Below are positions 52,586 through 63,336 of a stretch of 64,000 nucleotides of DNA, piece by piece (positions within the stretch are counted from its first letter, which is position 1; each line of letters opens with the position of its first letter). The notes beneath the pieces are model-generated. The model made no database searches. It was not told the DNA's origin and saw nothing but the letters and a program-made list of their open reading frames with translations. A program made the position numbers and the translations under genes. Source of the stretch: an uncultured Algibacter sp. (GTDB taxonomy: Bacteria > Bacteroidota > Bacteroidia > Flavobacteriales > Flavobacteriaceae); NCBI GenBank assembly GCA_947502405.1, contig CANMZT010000002.1, positions 1-64,000 on the forward strand, read 5' to 3'.

Positions 52586-55500
52586 TATTTAGTGCTGTTC
52601 TTTTTTATAATTTTTGAAGTTGAAATGGTAACAGGCCCTAACAAACCTGAAGGCAATAATTGATCTGTTGGCTTTTGAAATGAATACGCACTAAATGTAG
52701 TACGTGGTCCTTCTGGAAGTGGCTGATTTTTTCTAAACCATTCTGGCATTTTTTCCATATCTCCTCTAAAATTTGAATCCCCAAAACCTGGTTTTCCTCT
52801 TCTTATGTAATATCCTGTTTGGTTGGGTAACTTTTCATCTCCAATTAAACGGTTGGTCCATTGGTTTGTAACTTCTATTCGTAATTCGTTAGTTCCTTGC
52901 TTTATTGCATTTGTAATGTCTAAGTTATGAGGTGCAATCCAACTTACCCCAATTTCTTTATCATTTAGAATTACTTTTGCAATCACATTAACCTTACCTA
53001 GATTTAGTTGGAATTTTTTATCGGAATCCAATACACCGCTCTCAATATGAAATGTGGTTTTATAAATTGCTGTTCCAGAATAATGCTTTATTTGTTCTGT
53101 TTCGTGGGTCGTCCAATCGAATAAAGTATCTGTATTTAGGGTTGCTTTGTAATTGTCTTCTTCTCTAAAATTAATTTCCCAATTCCCATTAATAGCCATT
53201 GGTTTAGAAATATCATTTACATTATTATTCCACTTCTCAGAATCGTTTACTAATGCAGCATAGTGTCCATTTTGGTACACCTCCATTTGTAAATTATTTT
53301 GTTTATCTAAACTATACGATGGTTTTGGTAAATTTTGAGACGACTGATCTACTACTTTAGGTCGTTTATTTTTTTCCTCTTTAAATACTACAAAAACCGA
53401 TTCCCGTGGGTTCATCTCTACCGAAATATCTGTTCTTCCATTGGCACTGGTATACTCAACCAGTTTGGTAATCTCGCCTGTTTCCGCATCCCAAAGTTCT
53501 GGTACTTTTCCATCCACTAAAAAGCTGCAGTTTAGGGTTTCAGATTGTTCTAAGTTATGATTGTAAATAAAATAAATATCCTCTTTTTCAGTTCGTCTGT
53601 GGTAGAAGTTAAAATCGGGTTGCCCTTCAACTATCAAATCTTTTTGAATGTTATTTTCTTTAAAAATCTGTTCCCATTCACCTTGACTGTACGTCGTTTT
53701 TCGAGACCAAATGTCATCAACTAAGCTTTTAAATTCGGCTTGCATAGCTTCAGTAACTAAATATCCTCCTAGTTTTTTTGGTTTTCTTCCAACAATTAAA
53801 GCGCCTTGTTGAGCGAGTTTGTGCACGCCTCTTAGGGTTTCTAAGTTGATGATGTCATTTTTTTGTAAAGCCAGTGCATTGTAAGTAATTCCGTTGGGTA
53901 GCTTCAATTTTCCGTCTTCTACTTTTAAACCGTTGATAATAACATCTGCATTTACACAATCGTATTTATAAGATGTTGGTAATTTTGGACGGATTTGGTT
54001 GGAATGAATCACATGGCTTGGAGCTCTATCTCCCACAAAAACCAAAAGGTCTAGTACAGGATTTCCCTGACGTAACATATAAGAACCTCTTGCCAAATAG
54101 GCAAACCATTCATGACCTGCATTGTCCCACCAAGTTTGTGTACGGTCTATGTGCGATCCTACAAAACTCATACTCATTCCTGGTTTTACATGGGTATTAG
54201 ATTGATGTGCAAAACGATGAAACATGTATTCGTTAATCCCGTTTGTCCATTCGTAATCTCCTTTTTGTTTGGCTAAAGCCGGATGAAAACTCCAATTTAA
54301 CTTTGTACTTGTAAACGCTTCTGCAGAAATGACATTTTTCCCGTAAATATGTCCCGAAGATACAGCTGCACGTTTATGGTTATTGGGTTTCCCTAACCAA
54401 AATTCTCCCATAGGAATATCAGCACTTCTACCTGCATCTAAACTATTAAAAGGTCCTACAAAGCCGTAAGGCTCTATATAAGAGATGAGTCCATCTTGAT
54501 GGCATAATTCTGTGAAATAATCAAAATAATTCGTGGTCATTAAGTCACTTACCAATTGTTTCATATCCCAGAAAACCCCATCAATAGTTTCGTTATTGTC
54601 TACATATTTACCAGCATACATTAGTAAAAAAGGGGTAAAGTCGTAGCCAAAACGGTCATGGAAAAGTTTTTCCATATCATCAGTCCAATTTTGTGGCCCC
54701 ACTTCGTAACTATCAATTTCTACATATTGTAACGCATTTGGTGCATCTACTTTTGCTTCTTTAACGAGTTTACCCACAAAGGCATCGTAGTGGATTTTTA
54801 ATGCTTCTTTACTGAATTTATCTACTTCTAGTCCAGTGCCTTCATCAGATGCTGGTTCGTTTGTAGCTCCAGAAGCAGTAAATCCAAAACGCATAATGGT
54901 CCAGTTTCCTTCTGGTAATTTTGTTTTTAAAATACCTGACTCATCCATTTTATCACTCAAAATAAGAATATCGTCTTTTTTGATATATGCACTACTACTA
55001 GGATTTCCTGTAGGTCTTCTGCGCTTTCTATAAGATGTATATTCTAGCAGGTTCTCTAAATTATGATTTGCCGAAAGTTGCATCTCATAAATTCCAGCAT
55101 CTAATTCGGTTTCTACTCTAAAATAGCGTGCAGTTACTGGTGCAAAACTTTCGTAGAAATAACATTCATCTTTTCCTATACGCTCTTCTCTTGGTTTTCT
55201 AACTAGTGTAAATTTTTTGCCATCGTCAGACTTTAAAAGTTTTAACCTGCCTTTACGTTTGTTGATAAAAACAGATAATGAGCGAATGGTATGTGCTTTT
55301 CCATAATCGTATTGTACCCAAGCTTTTGCTTTTAAATTAGCGTAAGTATTGCTTTGATAATCTGTGGCTAATGCTGCTTTAAAATTGGCATCAGAAGAGG
55401 TAATAATTGGTTTTACACTTTCATCAAGTAATTCTGTTTCTAAAGTTGGATACGCAACTACAGCAATATCTTTATAAAAATTATGTCTTGTTGGTGGTTG

Positions 55501-56001
55501 TGGTAATGCTAGGGTTACTTCTTTCCCACCTTCAGCGATTACTTGACTATTCACAACTACCTTCATCGCGTTTTCTGGAGTTACCCAAGGTCCTCCACTA
55601 GACGTCCAACCATCGCAATTATGCACTCCAAAACTCAACCCAAGCTTTTCACACTCTTTTGCTCCATGAGCTAAAATATCGCGATGTTCTTGTGAATTGT
55701 ATTTTACATCTCCTTCCGGCAAACCCATAGAAACATTAAACACCAAAACACCACCAATACCTGCCTCTTTAATTGCTTTTAGGTCTTTAGTAAATCCTTC
55801 TTTAGAAGCATTACCGCTATTGATGTGATACCAAGTTCTGGGTTTTGAAGCTTTAGGTGGTATCTTGAAACCAGCTTCAAGCGAAGAAGTGTCGCTTAAA
55901 TTATTTGCATTTGGTTTAGCTTCAGACTGCGCAAACAAGCCTGTTAAGCCAAAACTTAAAACACATAAAACTATTATAACATGTTTCACTTTTATTTTCA
56001 T
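52585..56001 (-). CDS. GH106 alpha-L-rhamnosidase with inserted F5/8-type domain
   Basis: Start taken at MKIKVKHVI (residue 19 of the longer frame) because it yields a proper signal peptide; mature length about 1110 aa. GH106 hallmarks: PRTWYHINSGNASKEG, HNCDGWTSSGGPWV, and EIDSYEVGPQNWT. An insertion around residues 190-320 resembles an F5/8 type C (discoidin) module (WVQYDYGKAHTIRSLSVF, ARYFRVE), not present in the other GH106. The C-terminal GH2-like module has VTNQWTNRLIGDE. Overlaps the next gene by one base. Periplasmic rhamnosidase. Confidence 0.91.
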   Translation of the reverse strand: MKIKVKHVIIVLCVLSFGLTGLFAQSEAKPNANNLSDTSSLEAGFKIPPKASKPRTWYHINSGNASKEGFTKDLKAIKEAGIGGVLVFNVSMGLPEGDVKYNSQEHRDILAHGAKECEKLGLSFGVHNCDGWTSSGGPWVTPENAMKVVVNSQVIAEGGKEVTLALPQPPTRHNFYKDIAVVAYPTLETELLDESVKPIITSSDANFKAALATDYQSNTYANLKAKAWVQYDYGKAHTIRSLSVFINKRKGRLKLLKSDDGKKFTLVRKPREERIGKDECYFYESFAPVTARYFRVETELDAGIYEMQLSANHNLENLLEYTSYRKRRRPTGNPSSSAYIKKDDILILSDKMDESGILKTKLPEGNWTIMRFGFTASGATNEPASDEGTGLEVDKFSKEALKIHYDAFVGKLVKEAKVDAPNALQYVEIDSYEVGPQNWTDDMEKLFHDRFGYDFTPFLLMYAGKYVDNNETIDGVFWDMKQLVSDLMTTNYFDYFTELCHQDGLISYIEPYGFVGPFNSLDAGRSADIPMGEFWLGKPNNHKRAAVSSGHIYGKNVISAEAFTSTKLNWSFHPALAKQKGDYEWTNGINEYMFHRFAHQSNTHVKPGMSMSFVGSHIDRTQTWWDNAGHEWFAYLARGSYMLRQGNPVLDLLVFVGDRAPSHVIHSNQIRPKLPTSYKYDCVNADVIINGLKVEDGKLKLPNGITYNALALQKNDIINLETLRGVHKLAQQGALIVGRKPKKLGGYLVTEAMQAEFKSLVDDIWSRKTTYSQGEWEQIFKENNIQKDLIVEGQPDFNFYHRRTEKEDIYFIYNHNLEQSETLNCSFLVDGKVPELWDAETGEITKLVEYTSANGRTDISVEMNPRESVFVVFKEEKNKRPKVVDQSSQNLPKPSYSLDKQNNLQMEVYQNGHYAALVNDSEKWNNNVNDISKPMAINGNWEINFREEDNYKATLNTDTLFDWTTHETEQIKHYSGTAIYKTTFHIESGVLDSDKKFQLNLGKVNVIAKVILNDKEIGVSWIAPHNLDITNAIKQGTNELRIEVTNQWTNRLIGDEKLPNQTGYYIRRGKPGFGDSNFRGDMEKMPEWFRKNQPLPEGPRTTFSAYSFQKPTDQLLPSGLLGPVTISTSKIIKKNSTK

Positions 56002-56141
56002 TGAATTATTTCTAACTACCATCTTTATTACAACTAAAAAGAAAGAGCAAAGCATTTACCACCAATAAACCTCCAACTATATAAACAACCGTTATCATTG
56101 TGCTATACTTTTAAATCACTTTAATTTTACCTTATGGACAC

Positions 56142-59100
56142 CTAATCAATAAACAACTCGTCAATAAAAGGTCCACTTTGTCCTGTAGTTTCTAATTTTA
56201 TATTATTGGCACCAGCTTTAAGCGTAATGATGGTTGGCACAAATTTCCATTCTTTCTCCCAACCACCAGTTGGTTTAAATTCTAGTGTTCTTATGTACTC
56301 ATCATTTACATATAATTTCATAGGGTGCATTTTCCCTTCGTTGTTATGCATGTACCTAAAACGAATACTGTAATCACCTCCTTCGCCATCGTTTTCCTGA
56401 TACCACGTAATGGCGCCTTCACCTCCTTTAAAATCCACAAAACCTGTTCCTTTAAAACGTCGCGCTTCTCTGCTTGATTTGGCAGTACCCTCTAAAATAC
56501 CTTCTTCAGCAGAAATATTTACACCACGACCAATCCACATATCTGCTGAATGTTCATCACCCCAAAACAAGCCTTCGTTTTTACCAAAGGTTTCTTCCAT
56601 TGTTAAAACTACATTACCGTTTTGTTTTACAACAGCTTTTACAGTTATACCATCTGAAATACTAAATGGTTTAGAATAAGGCTGACCTTTAACTTCAGGG
56701 TTATCGCCGTTTGTTGTATATAGAACTTCTAAATTCGATGTTGAAGTAGTTCCTAAAACCGAAATAACTTCGGTATCAATTGTAATTTCGTTTGATAGAT
56801 ATAATGCTTTATCACCCAAAATAGCACCTGTAATTATTGATGCTTGTTTAGCTTCTGGTTGCGCTCTTAAAAACAATCTTGTTTTTCCAAAAAACAAGGC
56901 TCTAAAATCGGATTTTGTTCTACTTGTTGGATCTATAGGATTTCCATTTTCCATAGACACTTTAGTAACATCACCTTGAATATTGTAGTAAATTTTATTT
57001 TCGCCGTAAGGATATAAATTATTGTTTTTGTCTAAACTTTCAGAAGTAATAATATAACTGGCTTCAAAACTGGCTTCTGCTTCTAATTTTTGAACACTTG
57101 TTTTTAATTTTGATGGCTGTTCGCTGGTGTTAAAAGATGTTCGTTTTACCTCTTTACCATCAATATAAGCCACAGCTTCAAGTTTTCCTTCCTCATAAGG
57201 CACCATCCACTCGCACTGCATTTCATTCCAAACAGTTCCGGGTTTGTCTTTACCCAATGATTTCCCATTTAAAAATAACTCTACCTCATCGGCATTAGAA
57301 TATACCCAAACTGGAATTACAGTACCTTCTTTCATTCTTGGGTGTGTCCAATGTGGTAACATATGAATCATAGGCTCTTGGGTCCACTGGCTTTTGTAGA
57401 AATAAAATAAATCTTTCTTAAACCCTGCTACATCAAGTGCGCCCCCCATAAACAAATTAAATGGTAATCCACCGTGAACCAAACCTGCCTCTCCGTAATA
57501 GTCAAAGCCTGTCCAACGAAAATGACCACTATGCCATGGCGTATCACGCATCACTTCCCAATATTTTCTTGCTGAAACGCGAACAGTTGTATTATCGTAA
57601 GAAGAATTAAAACGCTGTTTTCTATTTCTCCAGTTTTTTGGGTTGATACCTTCGTAGAAGAAAATTTCTTTTTCGGTTAAATTCGGCAACTCATAAGTCC
57701 CTGGCAATTCATTATCTCGCCACCACGTTTGTGTTCTGTAATACCCACGAGTTTGCCAAGTGTGTGGCGCTTCTGTAGAAATAAAAGGCTTTTCTAGAGT
57801 TTTACCTTCAATAAAAGACTTCGTTTCAGAACCCCCATTAACACCCTGAATATCCATGTCCTCAGGGTTTCCTGCGCCAGACGTAAATAATCGTGTTGGG
57901 TCTAAATTTTTACCAAATTCAACCATCTCTGGTGCTACATCGCTATGGGTTTCATTACCCAAACTCCACACGAAAATACTCGGGTGGTTTCGGTCTCTGG
58001 TTATCCATTCTTTTACATCGCGTTGCCACCATTCATCAAAAGCTTGCTTGCCATAATCTTGAGGTGCTTTTTTGTGCCAGCCATCAAAAATTTCATCCAT
58101 AACTAGCAAACCAATTTCATCACAGATATCGTAAAACATTGGTGGTGTTGGGTTATGTGACGGACGAATGGCATTAATCCCCATGTCTTTTAAAGACTGT
58201 AGTTTCCAGCGTAGCATAGGCTTAGTCCAAGCGCCTCCTACTGGTCCACCTTCCCAATGTTCACAAACACCTTTAAGTTTTACATTTTCACCATTTAACC
58301 AAAAACCTGTTTCTGTTTTCCACTCTACGGTTTTGAACCCGAAAGTGGTTTCCACTTCATCAATGACTCTTTTTCCGTCTAAAATTTGAGTTACCGCTCT
58401 GTAAACGTTAGGTGTTTCTGGACTCCATAATTTAGGATTTTCAACTTCAAGTTGGTATGTTGGATTTGAATTTGCTAATTTCTCACACTTATTCGTCAAC
58501 TCTTTTCCTTCAGGAGAAAACAATTTCACTTCGTATTTCAACTTTTTAAAGCTTCCATTTATTTCTGCATCAATACTTACAGTAGCGTTGTTTTCTGTTA
58601 TTGATGGTGTTTTAATAAAAATACTATTGGGCTTAAAATGGGTAGGATTGACCTCAATTAATTTTACAGGGGCGTAAATGCCACAAGGATGATACCAACG
58701 TGCAGATGGCTCCAAACTGTTATCTACTCTTACGGCAATGCTGTTTTTTCCTTCTTTTAAATGTTTTGAAATATCATATCTGAAACTGATGTAACCATAA
58801 GGGCGTTTTGCAATGTAATTGCCGTTAACCCAAACTTCACTATTCATATACACCCCATCAAAGTTGATGTATGTGGTATTTGAAAGACTTTCCTTTTTTA
58901 CATCAAATTGCTTTCTGTACCAACCAATGCCTCCATCGTGATAACCTCCACCTTGACCTTGATCGCCACCTTTACGCACCCCTTTTTCAAACGACCAATC
59001 GTGTGGTACGTTTAGGGTTTTCCAAGACGTATCATCTACATTTTCTTTTGAAAATGATGCGTTATCTTCTAATATGAACTGCCAATTGTTGTTGAAGTTT

Positions 59101-59171
59101 GATACAGTTCTTTGGGCGTGTGCAAAAGCTATTGAGAGAGTGAATAATAAGAGTACAAAGCTATTTTTCAT
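56142..59171 (-). CDS. GH2 glycoside hydrolase with C-terminal CBM-like module
   Basis: A 1009-aa GH2 enzyme. The start is MKNSFVLLL at 59171: the upstream ATG (59204) lies inside the promoter's -7 box, and only this start gives a signal peptide. Domains: N-terminal sugar-binding sandwich (to about 180), Ig-like, TIM barrel with acid/base Glu407 in SLGNETHSD and nucleophile Glu467 in STEAPHTW, DUF4982-like, and a final CBM-like sandwich (ITWYQENDGEGGDYS). First gene of the PUL run. Likely removes a beta-linked side sugar; the exact sugar is open. Confidence 0.9.
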   Translation of the reverse strand: MKNSFVLLLFTLSIAFAHAQRTVSNFNNNWQFILEDNASFSKENVDDTSWKTLNVPHDWSFEKGVRKGGDQGQGGGYHDGGIGWYRKQFDVKKESLSNTTYINFDGVYMNSEVWVNGNYIAKRPYGYISFRYDISKHLKEGKNSIAVRVDNSLEPSARWYHPCGIYAPVKLIEVNPTHFKPNSIFIKTPSITENNATVSIDAEINGSFKKLKYEVKLFSPEGKELTNKCEKLANSNPTYQLEVENPKLWSPETPNVYRAVTQILDGKRVIDEVETTFGFKTVEWKTETGFWLNGENVKLKGVCEHWEGGPVGGAWTKPMLRWKLQSLKDMGINAIRPSHNPTPPMFYDICDEIGLLVMDEIFDGWHKKAPQDYGKQAFDEWWQRDVKEWITRDRNHPSIFVWSLGNETHSDVAPEMVEFGKNLDPTRLFTSGAGNPEDMDIQGVNGGSETKSFIEGKTLEKPFISTEAPHTWQTRGYYRTQTWWRDNELPGTYELPNLTEKEIFFYEGINPKNWRNRKQRFNSSYDNTTVRVSARKYWEVMRDTPWHSGHFRWTGFDYYGEAGLVHGGLPFNLFMGGALDVAGFKKDLFYFYKSQWTQEPMIHMLPHWTHPRMKEGTVIPVWVYSNADEVELFLNGKSLGKDKPGTVWNEMQCEWMVPYEEGKLEAVAYIDGKEVKRTSFNTSEQPSKLKTSVQKLEAEASFEASYIITSESLDKNNNLYPYGENKIYYNIQGDVTKVSMENGNPIDPTSRTKSDFRALFFGKTRLFLRAQPEAKQASIITGAILGDKALYLSNEITIDTEVISVLGTTSTSNLEVLYTTNGDNPEVKGQPYSKPFSISDGITVKAVVKQNGNVVLTMEETFGKNEGLFWGDEHSADMWIGRGVNISAEEGILEGTAKSSREARRFKGTGFVDFKGGEGAITWYQENDGEGGDYSIRFRYMHNNEGKMHPMKLYVNDEYIRTLEFKPTGGWEKEWKFVPTIITLKAGANNIKLETTGQSGPFIDELFID

Positions 59172-59201
59172 TAGTTTATTTTGAAATAGTTGTTGGTTAA
59201 A

Positions 59202-59247
59202 CAAACATAACTTATATAGGAGTCAAAATAATCCTGTTCTGTCCTGT
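59202..59247 (-). promoter_or_regulatory. Activator-type promoter of the ulvan PUL operon
   Basis: On the minus strand ACAGGACAGAACAGGAT (59231-59247), exactly 21 nt, then TATGTTTG (59202-59209). The distance from operator to start codon (60 nt to 59171) is close to that of lutABC and the rhamnose operon. Confidence 0.78.
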
Positions 59248-59283
59248 TATGTGTGCTTTTTATAAAAATGATTTAGAGCAAAT

Positions 59284-62200
59284 CTAAGCACCTTCACTTC
59301 TGAATTTTTTTGAAAATTCAGAAGGTGTTAAACCGTATTTTTTTTGAAAGCATTGACTAAAATATTTTGGCCTTTTAAACCCTACTTGGTAGGCAATTTC
59401 AGAAATATTTAGTTTATTTAGTTCTAGTAATTTTGAAGCATGGTTAAGTCTTATTTCTTGAATAAAATCATTTGGTGTAGCATTGGTCCAAGCTTTTATT
59501 TTTGTAAATAGTATGGAACGACTTACTCCTAATTCTTCAGAAAACTGCGCTATATTAAAATCTTGATTGGATATATTATTTTTTACAATTTTAAGAGCCT
59601 TCTCTAACAATTGCTCGTCTAGAGAGGTTAATGAAATATCTAATGCTTCAAAATTATCGTTTGAAGCAAACTTATTTTTTAAACGCTCCTTAAACCCTAG
59701 TAAATTCTTAATTTTAAGATTAAACTCTTTAAGATTAAAAGGCTTGCTTATATAATCGTCTGCACCACTTTCTAAACCTTCAAATTTATATATAAGTGAA
59801 GAGCGAGACGTTAATAGAATAACAGGAATATGACTCGTAGCAAGCGTTGTTTTTATTTTAGAACAAAGCTCTGTACCTACCATTTCTGGCATTATTACAT
59901 CACTTACTATCAAATCTGGAAGATGCTCTATTGCTTTATCTAAAGCTTCTCTTCCATTCTCTGCCTGTATCACATTATAATTTGGTTTTAATATTTCTTT
60001 TATAAACGACCTTAAAACCTTATTATCTTCAACAATAAGAATTGTATGTTTTTTAGGTTCTAGAATTAAATCTTCAGGATTATTATAAACACCTATATCA
60101 GGCATACTGATTTGAGTAGCATATTGGGATACGTCATCACTCATTTTAAAGTCTTTTGACAACTCGCTTTCAGACAAGTGATTGCTCCCCAATTTAAGCT
60201 TAACAGTAAACACAGCTCCTTTTTCATGTAAATTATTTACCGTGATGCTGCCATGGTGAAGCTTAACTATATTATTTGCTATAGATAGGCCAATGCCTGT
60301 TCCTTTTCTATATTCTTTTTCTGGATTATGGTTGGGTATCTCAAAAAAACGGTCAAAAATTTTATCTAAATATTCTTCTGGTATTCCAGGTCCAGAATCC
60401 TTAATTTCTATAACAACCTCGTGAGCCTCTTTATGTATGCAAACTTGAATTGAACCGCCTTTTTCTGTGTACTTAAATGCATTTGAAATTAAATTATAAA
60501 ATACACGCTCTAACTTATACCTATCGTAAAACACATTTATAGCATCGTCTGTACAAATAAACTCATATTTATATTTACCTGCTTTTGCATGTTCTGAAAA
60601 AGACAAAAATATTTCTTGCAGAAATTTAACAATATTACCTTCTGCAGCTGATAACTCTAACTGATTACTTTCTAGCTTTCTAAAATCCATTAACCTATTT
60701 ATAAGTCTTAATAGCCTATTTGTACTGCTTTCTATAACTTTAAGCTTTTTATAGTTTGCATTCGTGCCAGTGTAATTTTCTAATATACTTTGAAGTGGTC
60801 CTAAAATTAAAGTTAAGGGTGTTTTAAATTCATGAGAAATATTGGTAAAAAATTGCAACTTAGCCTTATTTAATTCAATACTTCTTTTCTTTTCTAGAGA
60901 TTCTAATTCTAGTCTGTTTTTTAATCTTGATTTGGATTGAAGTATCCAAGCAATACTATATAGAATGCCAAAAGCCACCAAAAAATAAATCATATACGCC
61001 CACCATGTTTTCCATGGTGCTGGATGAACAATAACTTTTAATCTTGTTGTTTTCTTACTCCAAACATCATCATGATTAGCTGCTTTAACTTGAAAAATAT
61101 AAGTGCCTGCTGTTTGAATTGTAAAAAAAGCTTCAGTTTGCTTAGTGAACGTCCATGTATCATCCAAACCTCTTAAACGATACGCGTAACGATTTCCTTT
61201 AGAACTTATGTAATTAGGTAAAGCGTAACTTATAGAAAAATTTGATTTCTTATAATCTAGCTCTAATACATTTGTGTAATTTAAACTTTTAGATAAAATA
61301 CCATCCTCATTAGTAATTGGTACAATTTCATTTTTAATCTTAAGATCTGATAGTATTACCTTAGGTACGTTTGTACTTTTTAAAATATTTTTTGGATTAA
61401 ATATGGTAACGCCTTCAAGATCTCCAAAATACATCTGATCATTAATTTTTAAACCAGAATTTGGTCTAAAATCATTATTGGCCAAAATCTCTCTTTGATC
61501 ATAAAGTATACTTGTTTTCTTAATAGAATTATATTTAACAATACCTTTATCAGTACTCAACCATAGCATACCTTTATCTCCTTCTAAAATTGTATTAACT
61601 GTAGAAAACTTGTTTTTTATAATTACAGAGACTCTTTTAAAAGCATCTCCTTCTAACTTATATAATCCATTGGTAGATGTTCCTGCCCATAATTTGTTAT
61701 TTCCGTCTTTATAAACGGCATTAATATTAAGCGTTCTATAAGGTTTATTATTTAAATATTTTTTTGCTTTTTCTTTTCCTTCTTCACTTAAATCTAAAAC
61801 AGTTAAGCCTCCTACTCCTCCTACTATTAAAGTATCATTTTTATCTACATAAATACTTTTAACAATATTTGTAGAAAGCAATGGTTTATTATAAGTGTTT
61901 AAATATTTACTTTTTAGATTATACTTTAGAAGCCCTTTACCAAAAGTACCTATATATATATTGTTTTTTGAATCCTTTTTAATATCTAGAACAGCTGAAT
62001 TACCTATGTGATTTTTAAGCTCAGTTGAAATAATATCAGGCCTTATTTTTTTAGCTTTCAAATCATAAACTATTAGGCCCTTACTAACTGTACCAATTAA
62101 AAGCAAATTAGAATTCAAATAACATAACGAGTTTATTACATAATCTGTATTCTCTTCTGAAGTGTTTAATTTTAATAGTTCTGAAATTTTACCACTCTTA

Positions 62201-63336
62201 TCTAATATACTTACTACACCATTATCATTAGCAAAATAGATGTTTGATTCATTATCAGATACAATACTATTAGTTATATTATTTTTTAAATTATTGTTCT
62301 TAAAATGTATGAAATTTTGGTAAGATTTCTCCCAATTAATTATACCTCTATTTTGAGTTCCTAACCAAATAAATCCATTTTTATCCTTATAAATTGTTCT
62401 AATTAAACTTTGAATTGAAGCATTACCTGTTACATTACTCTCTTCTAAGGGGATAATTTTATTTGAGGGTGTTATAATAATTAATCCTTTTGTAGTTGCT
62501 AGCCATAAATTATTGTCATTGTCTTTTTCAATATCTCTAACATCAATGTTATTTGGTATTTGTATTCCTTTAGGGCGACTAAATATTTCTGTATTGGTAT
62601 TAAAAATAAAATACCCCTTATATTTAGTAGCTACACCGATAATACCAGGAGATATTTCTAAGATACTATTAACTTGAAAGTTTGCACTGTTATCATCAAT
62701 ATTATACGTTTTATAACGAAACTTGCTTTTTTTGGCTCTCTCAACTTTTATAATACCTCTATTAGTAGCTAACCAGATATTATTTTTTTTATCAAGAATA
62801 ATATCATTGATAGCCCTTAACCCAACTTTAGCATTTCCCTGTAAGAACCTTATAAACCTATCTTTCTTTTTCTGATAGATTGATACGCCGTTTGCTGTAC
62901 CAAACCAAATATTTCCGTTGTTTACCTCTAAACTACTAATTATTAGATTATGACTTAACGAATACTTATTAGAAGGGCGTTTGTAGTATTTTGTAAATGC
63001 ATTTTTTTCTGGATTGTATTTATTTAAACCATCAAATGTTCCCGCCCAAACATTACCTTCAGTATCCACTAACACATCTAATATTTCGCTACTACTAATA
63101 CTAGACTTACTTCCTGGAATATTTCTATAAACGGTAAACTCTCTTCCGTTAAATTTATTCAAGCCATTACTTGTAGCGAACCACATTTGTCCAAGTTTAT
63201 CTTTTGCTATGGATGACACAGTATTATTTGATAAACCATGTGACATATTAATTTCTCTAAAATTATAATCACTTAACTGAGCAAACAACAAGTTTATATT
63301 AACAAAAAAGAATAGAAAAAATGACTTAGAATTCAT
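59284..63336 (-). CDS. Hybrid two-component system sensor/regulator (HTCS)
   Basis: A 1350-aa protein combining all parts of the Bacteroidota HTCS: signal peptide, about 14 reg_prop propeller repeats (WFATSNGLNKF, VWAGTFDGLNKY and so on) to about 660, a Y_Y_Y domain, a membrane span near 778-800, HisKA with phospho-acceptor His835 in NISHEFKTPL, an ATPase with ISNAFKYTEKGG and DSGPGIPEEYLDKIF, a receiver with phosphorylated Asp1146, and an AraC-type HTH (about 1245-1345). It senses periplasmic oligosaccharides and activates PUL genes. Adjacent to the GH2 operon, so it is one of two candidates to bind the ACAGGAT sites. Confidence 0.95.
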   Translation of the reverse strand: MNSKSFFLFFFVNINLLFAQLSDYNFREINMSHGLSNNTVSSIAKDKLGQMWFATSNGLNKFNGREFTVYRNIPGSKSSISSSEILDVLVDTEGNVWAGTFDGLNKYNPEKNAFTKYYKRPSNKYSLSHNLIISSLEVNNGNIWFGTANGVSIYQKKKDRFIRFLQGNAKVGLRAINDIILDKKNNIWLATNRGIIKVERAKKSKFRYKTYNIDDNSANFQVNSILEISPGIIGVATKYKGYFIFNTNTEIFSRPKGIQIPNNIDVRDIEKDNDNNLWLATTKGLIIITPSNKIIPLEESNVTGNASIQSLIRTIYKDKNGFIWLGTQNRGIINWEKSYQNFIHFKNNNLKNNITNSIVSDNESNIYFANDNGVVSILDKSGKISELLKLNTSEENTDYVINSLCYLNSNLLLIGTVSKGLIVYDLKAKKIRPDIISTELKNHIGNSAVLDIKKDSKNNIYIGTFGKGLLKYNLKSKYLNTYNKPLLSTNIVKSIYVDKNDTLIVGGVGGLTVLDLSEEGKEKAKKYLNNKPYRTLNINAVYKDGNNKLWAGTSTNGLYKLEGDAFKRVSVIIKNKFSTVNTILEGDKGMLWLSTDKGIVKYNSIKKTSILYDQREILANNDFRPNSGLKINDQMYFGDLEGVTIFNPKNILKSTNVPKVILSDLKIKNEIVPITNEDGILSKSLNYTNVLELDYKKSNFSISYALPNYISSKGNRYAYRLRGLDDTWTFTKQTEAFFTIQTAGTYIFQVKAANHDDVWSKKTTRLKVIVHPAPWKTWWAYMIYFLVAFGILYSIAWILQSKSRLKNRLELESLEKKRSIELNKAKLQFFTNISHEFKTPLTLILGPLQSILENYTGTNANYKKLKVIESSTNRLLRLINRLMDFRKLESNQLELSAAEGNIVKFLQEIFLSFSEHAKAGKYKYEFICTDDAINVFYDRYKLERVFYNLISNAFKYTEKGGSIQVCIHKEAHEVVIEIKDSGPGIPEEYLDKIFDRFFEIPNHNPEKEYRKGTGIGLSIANNIVKLHHGSITVNNLHEKGAVFTVKLKLGSNHLSESELSKDFKMSDDVSQYATQISMPDIGVYNNPEDLILEPKKHTILIVEDNKVLRSFIKEILKPNYNVIQAENGREALDKAIEHLPDLIVSDVIMPEMVGTELCSKIKTTLATSHIPVILLTSRSSLIYKFEGLESGADDYISKPFNLKEFNLKIKNLLGFKERLKNKFASNDNFEALDISLTSLDEQLLEKALKIVKNNISNQDFNIAQFSEELGVSRSILFTKIKAWTNATPNDFIQEIRLNHASKLLELNKLNISEIAYQVGFKRPKYFSQCFQKKYGLTPSEFSKKFRSEGA

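Noticed and set aside
59172-59204. Upstream ATG of the GH2 gene
   Set aside because: It lies in the -7 box of the promoter and extends the protein before a perfect signal peptide; the start at 59171 is used.
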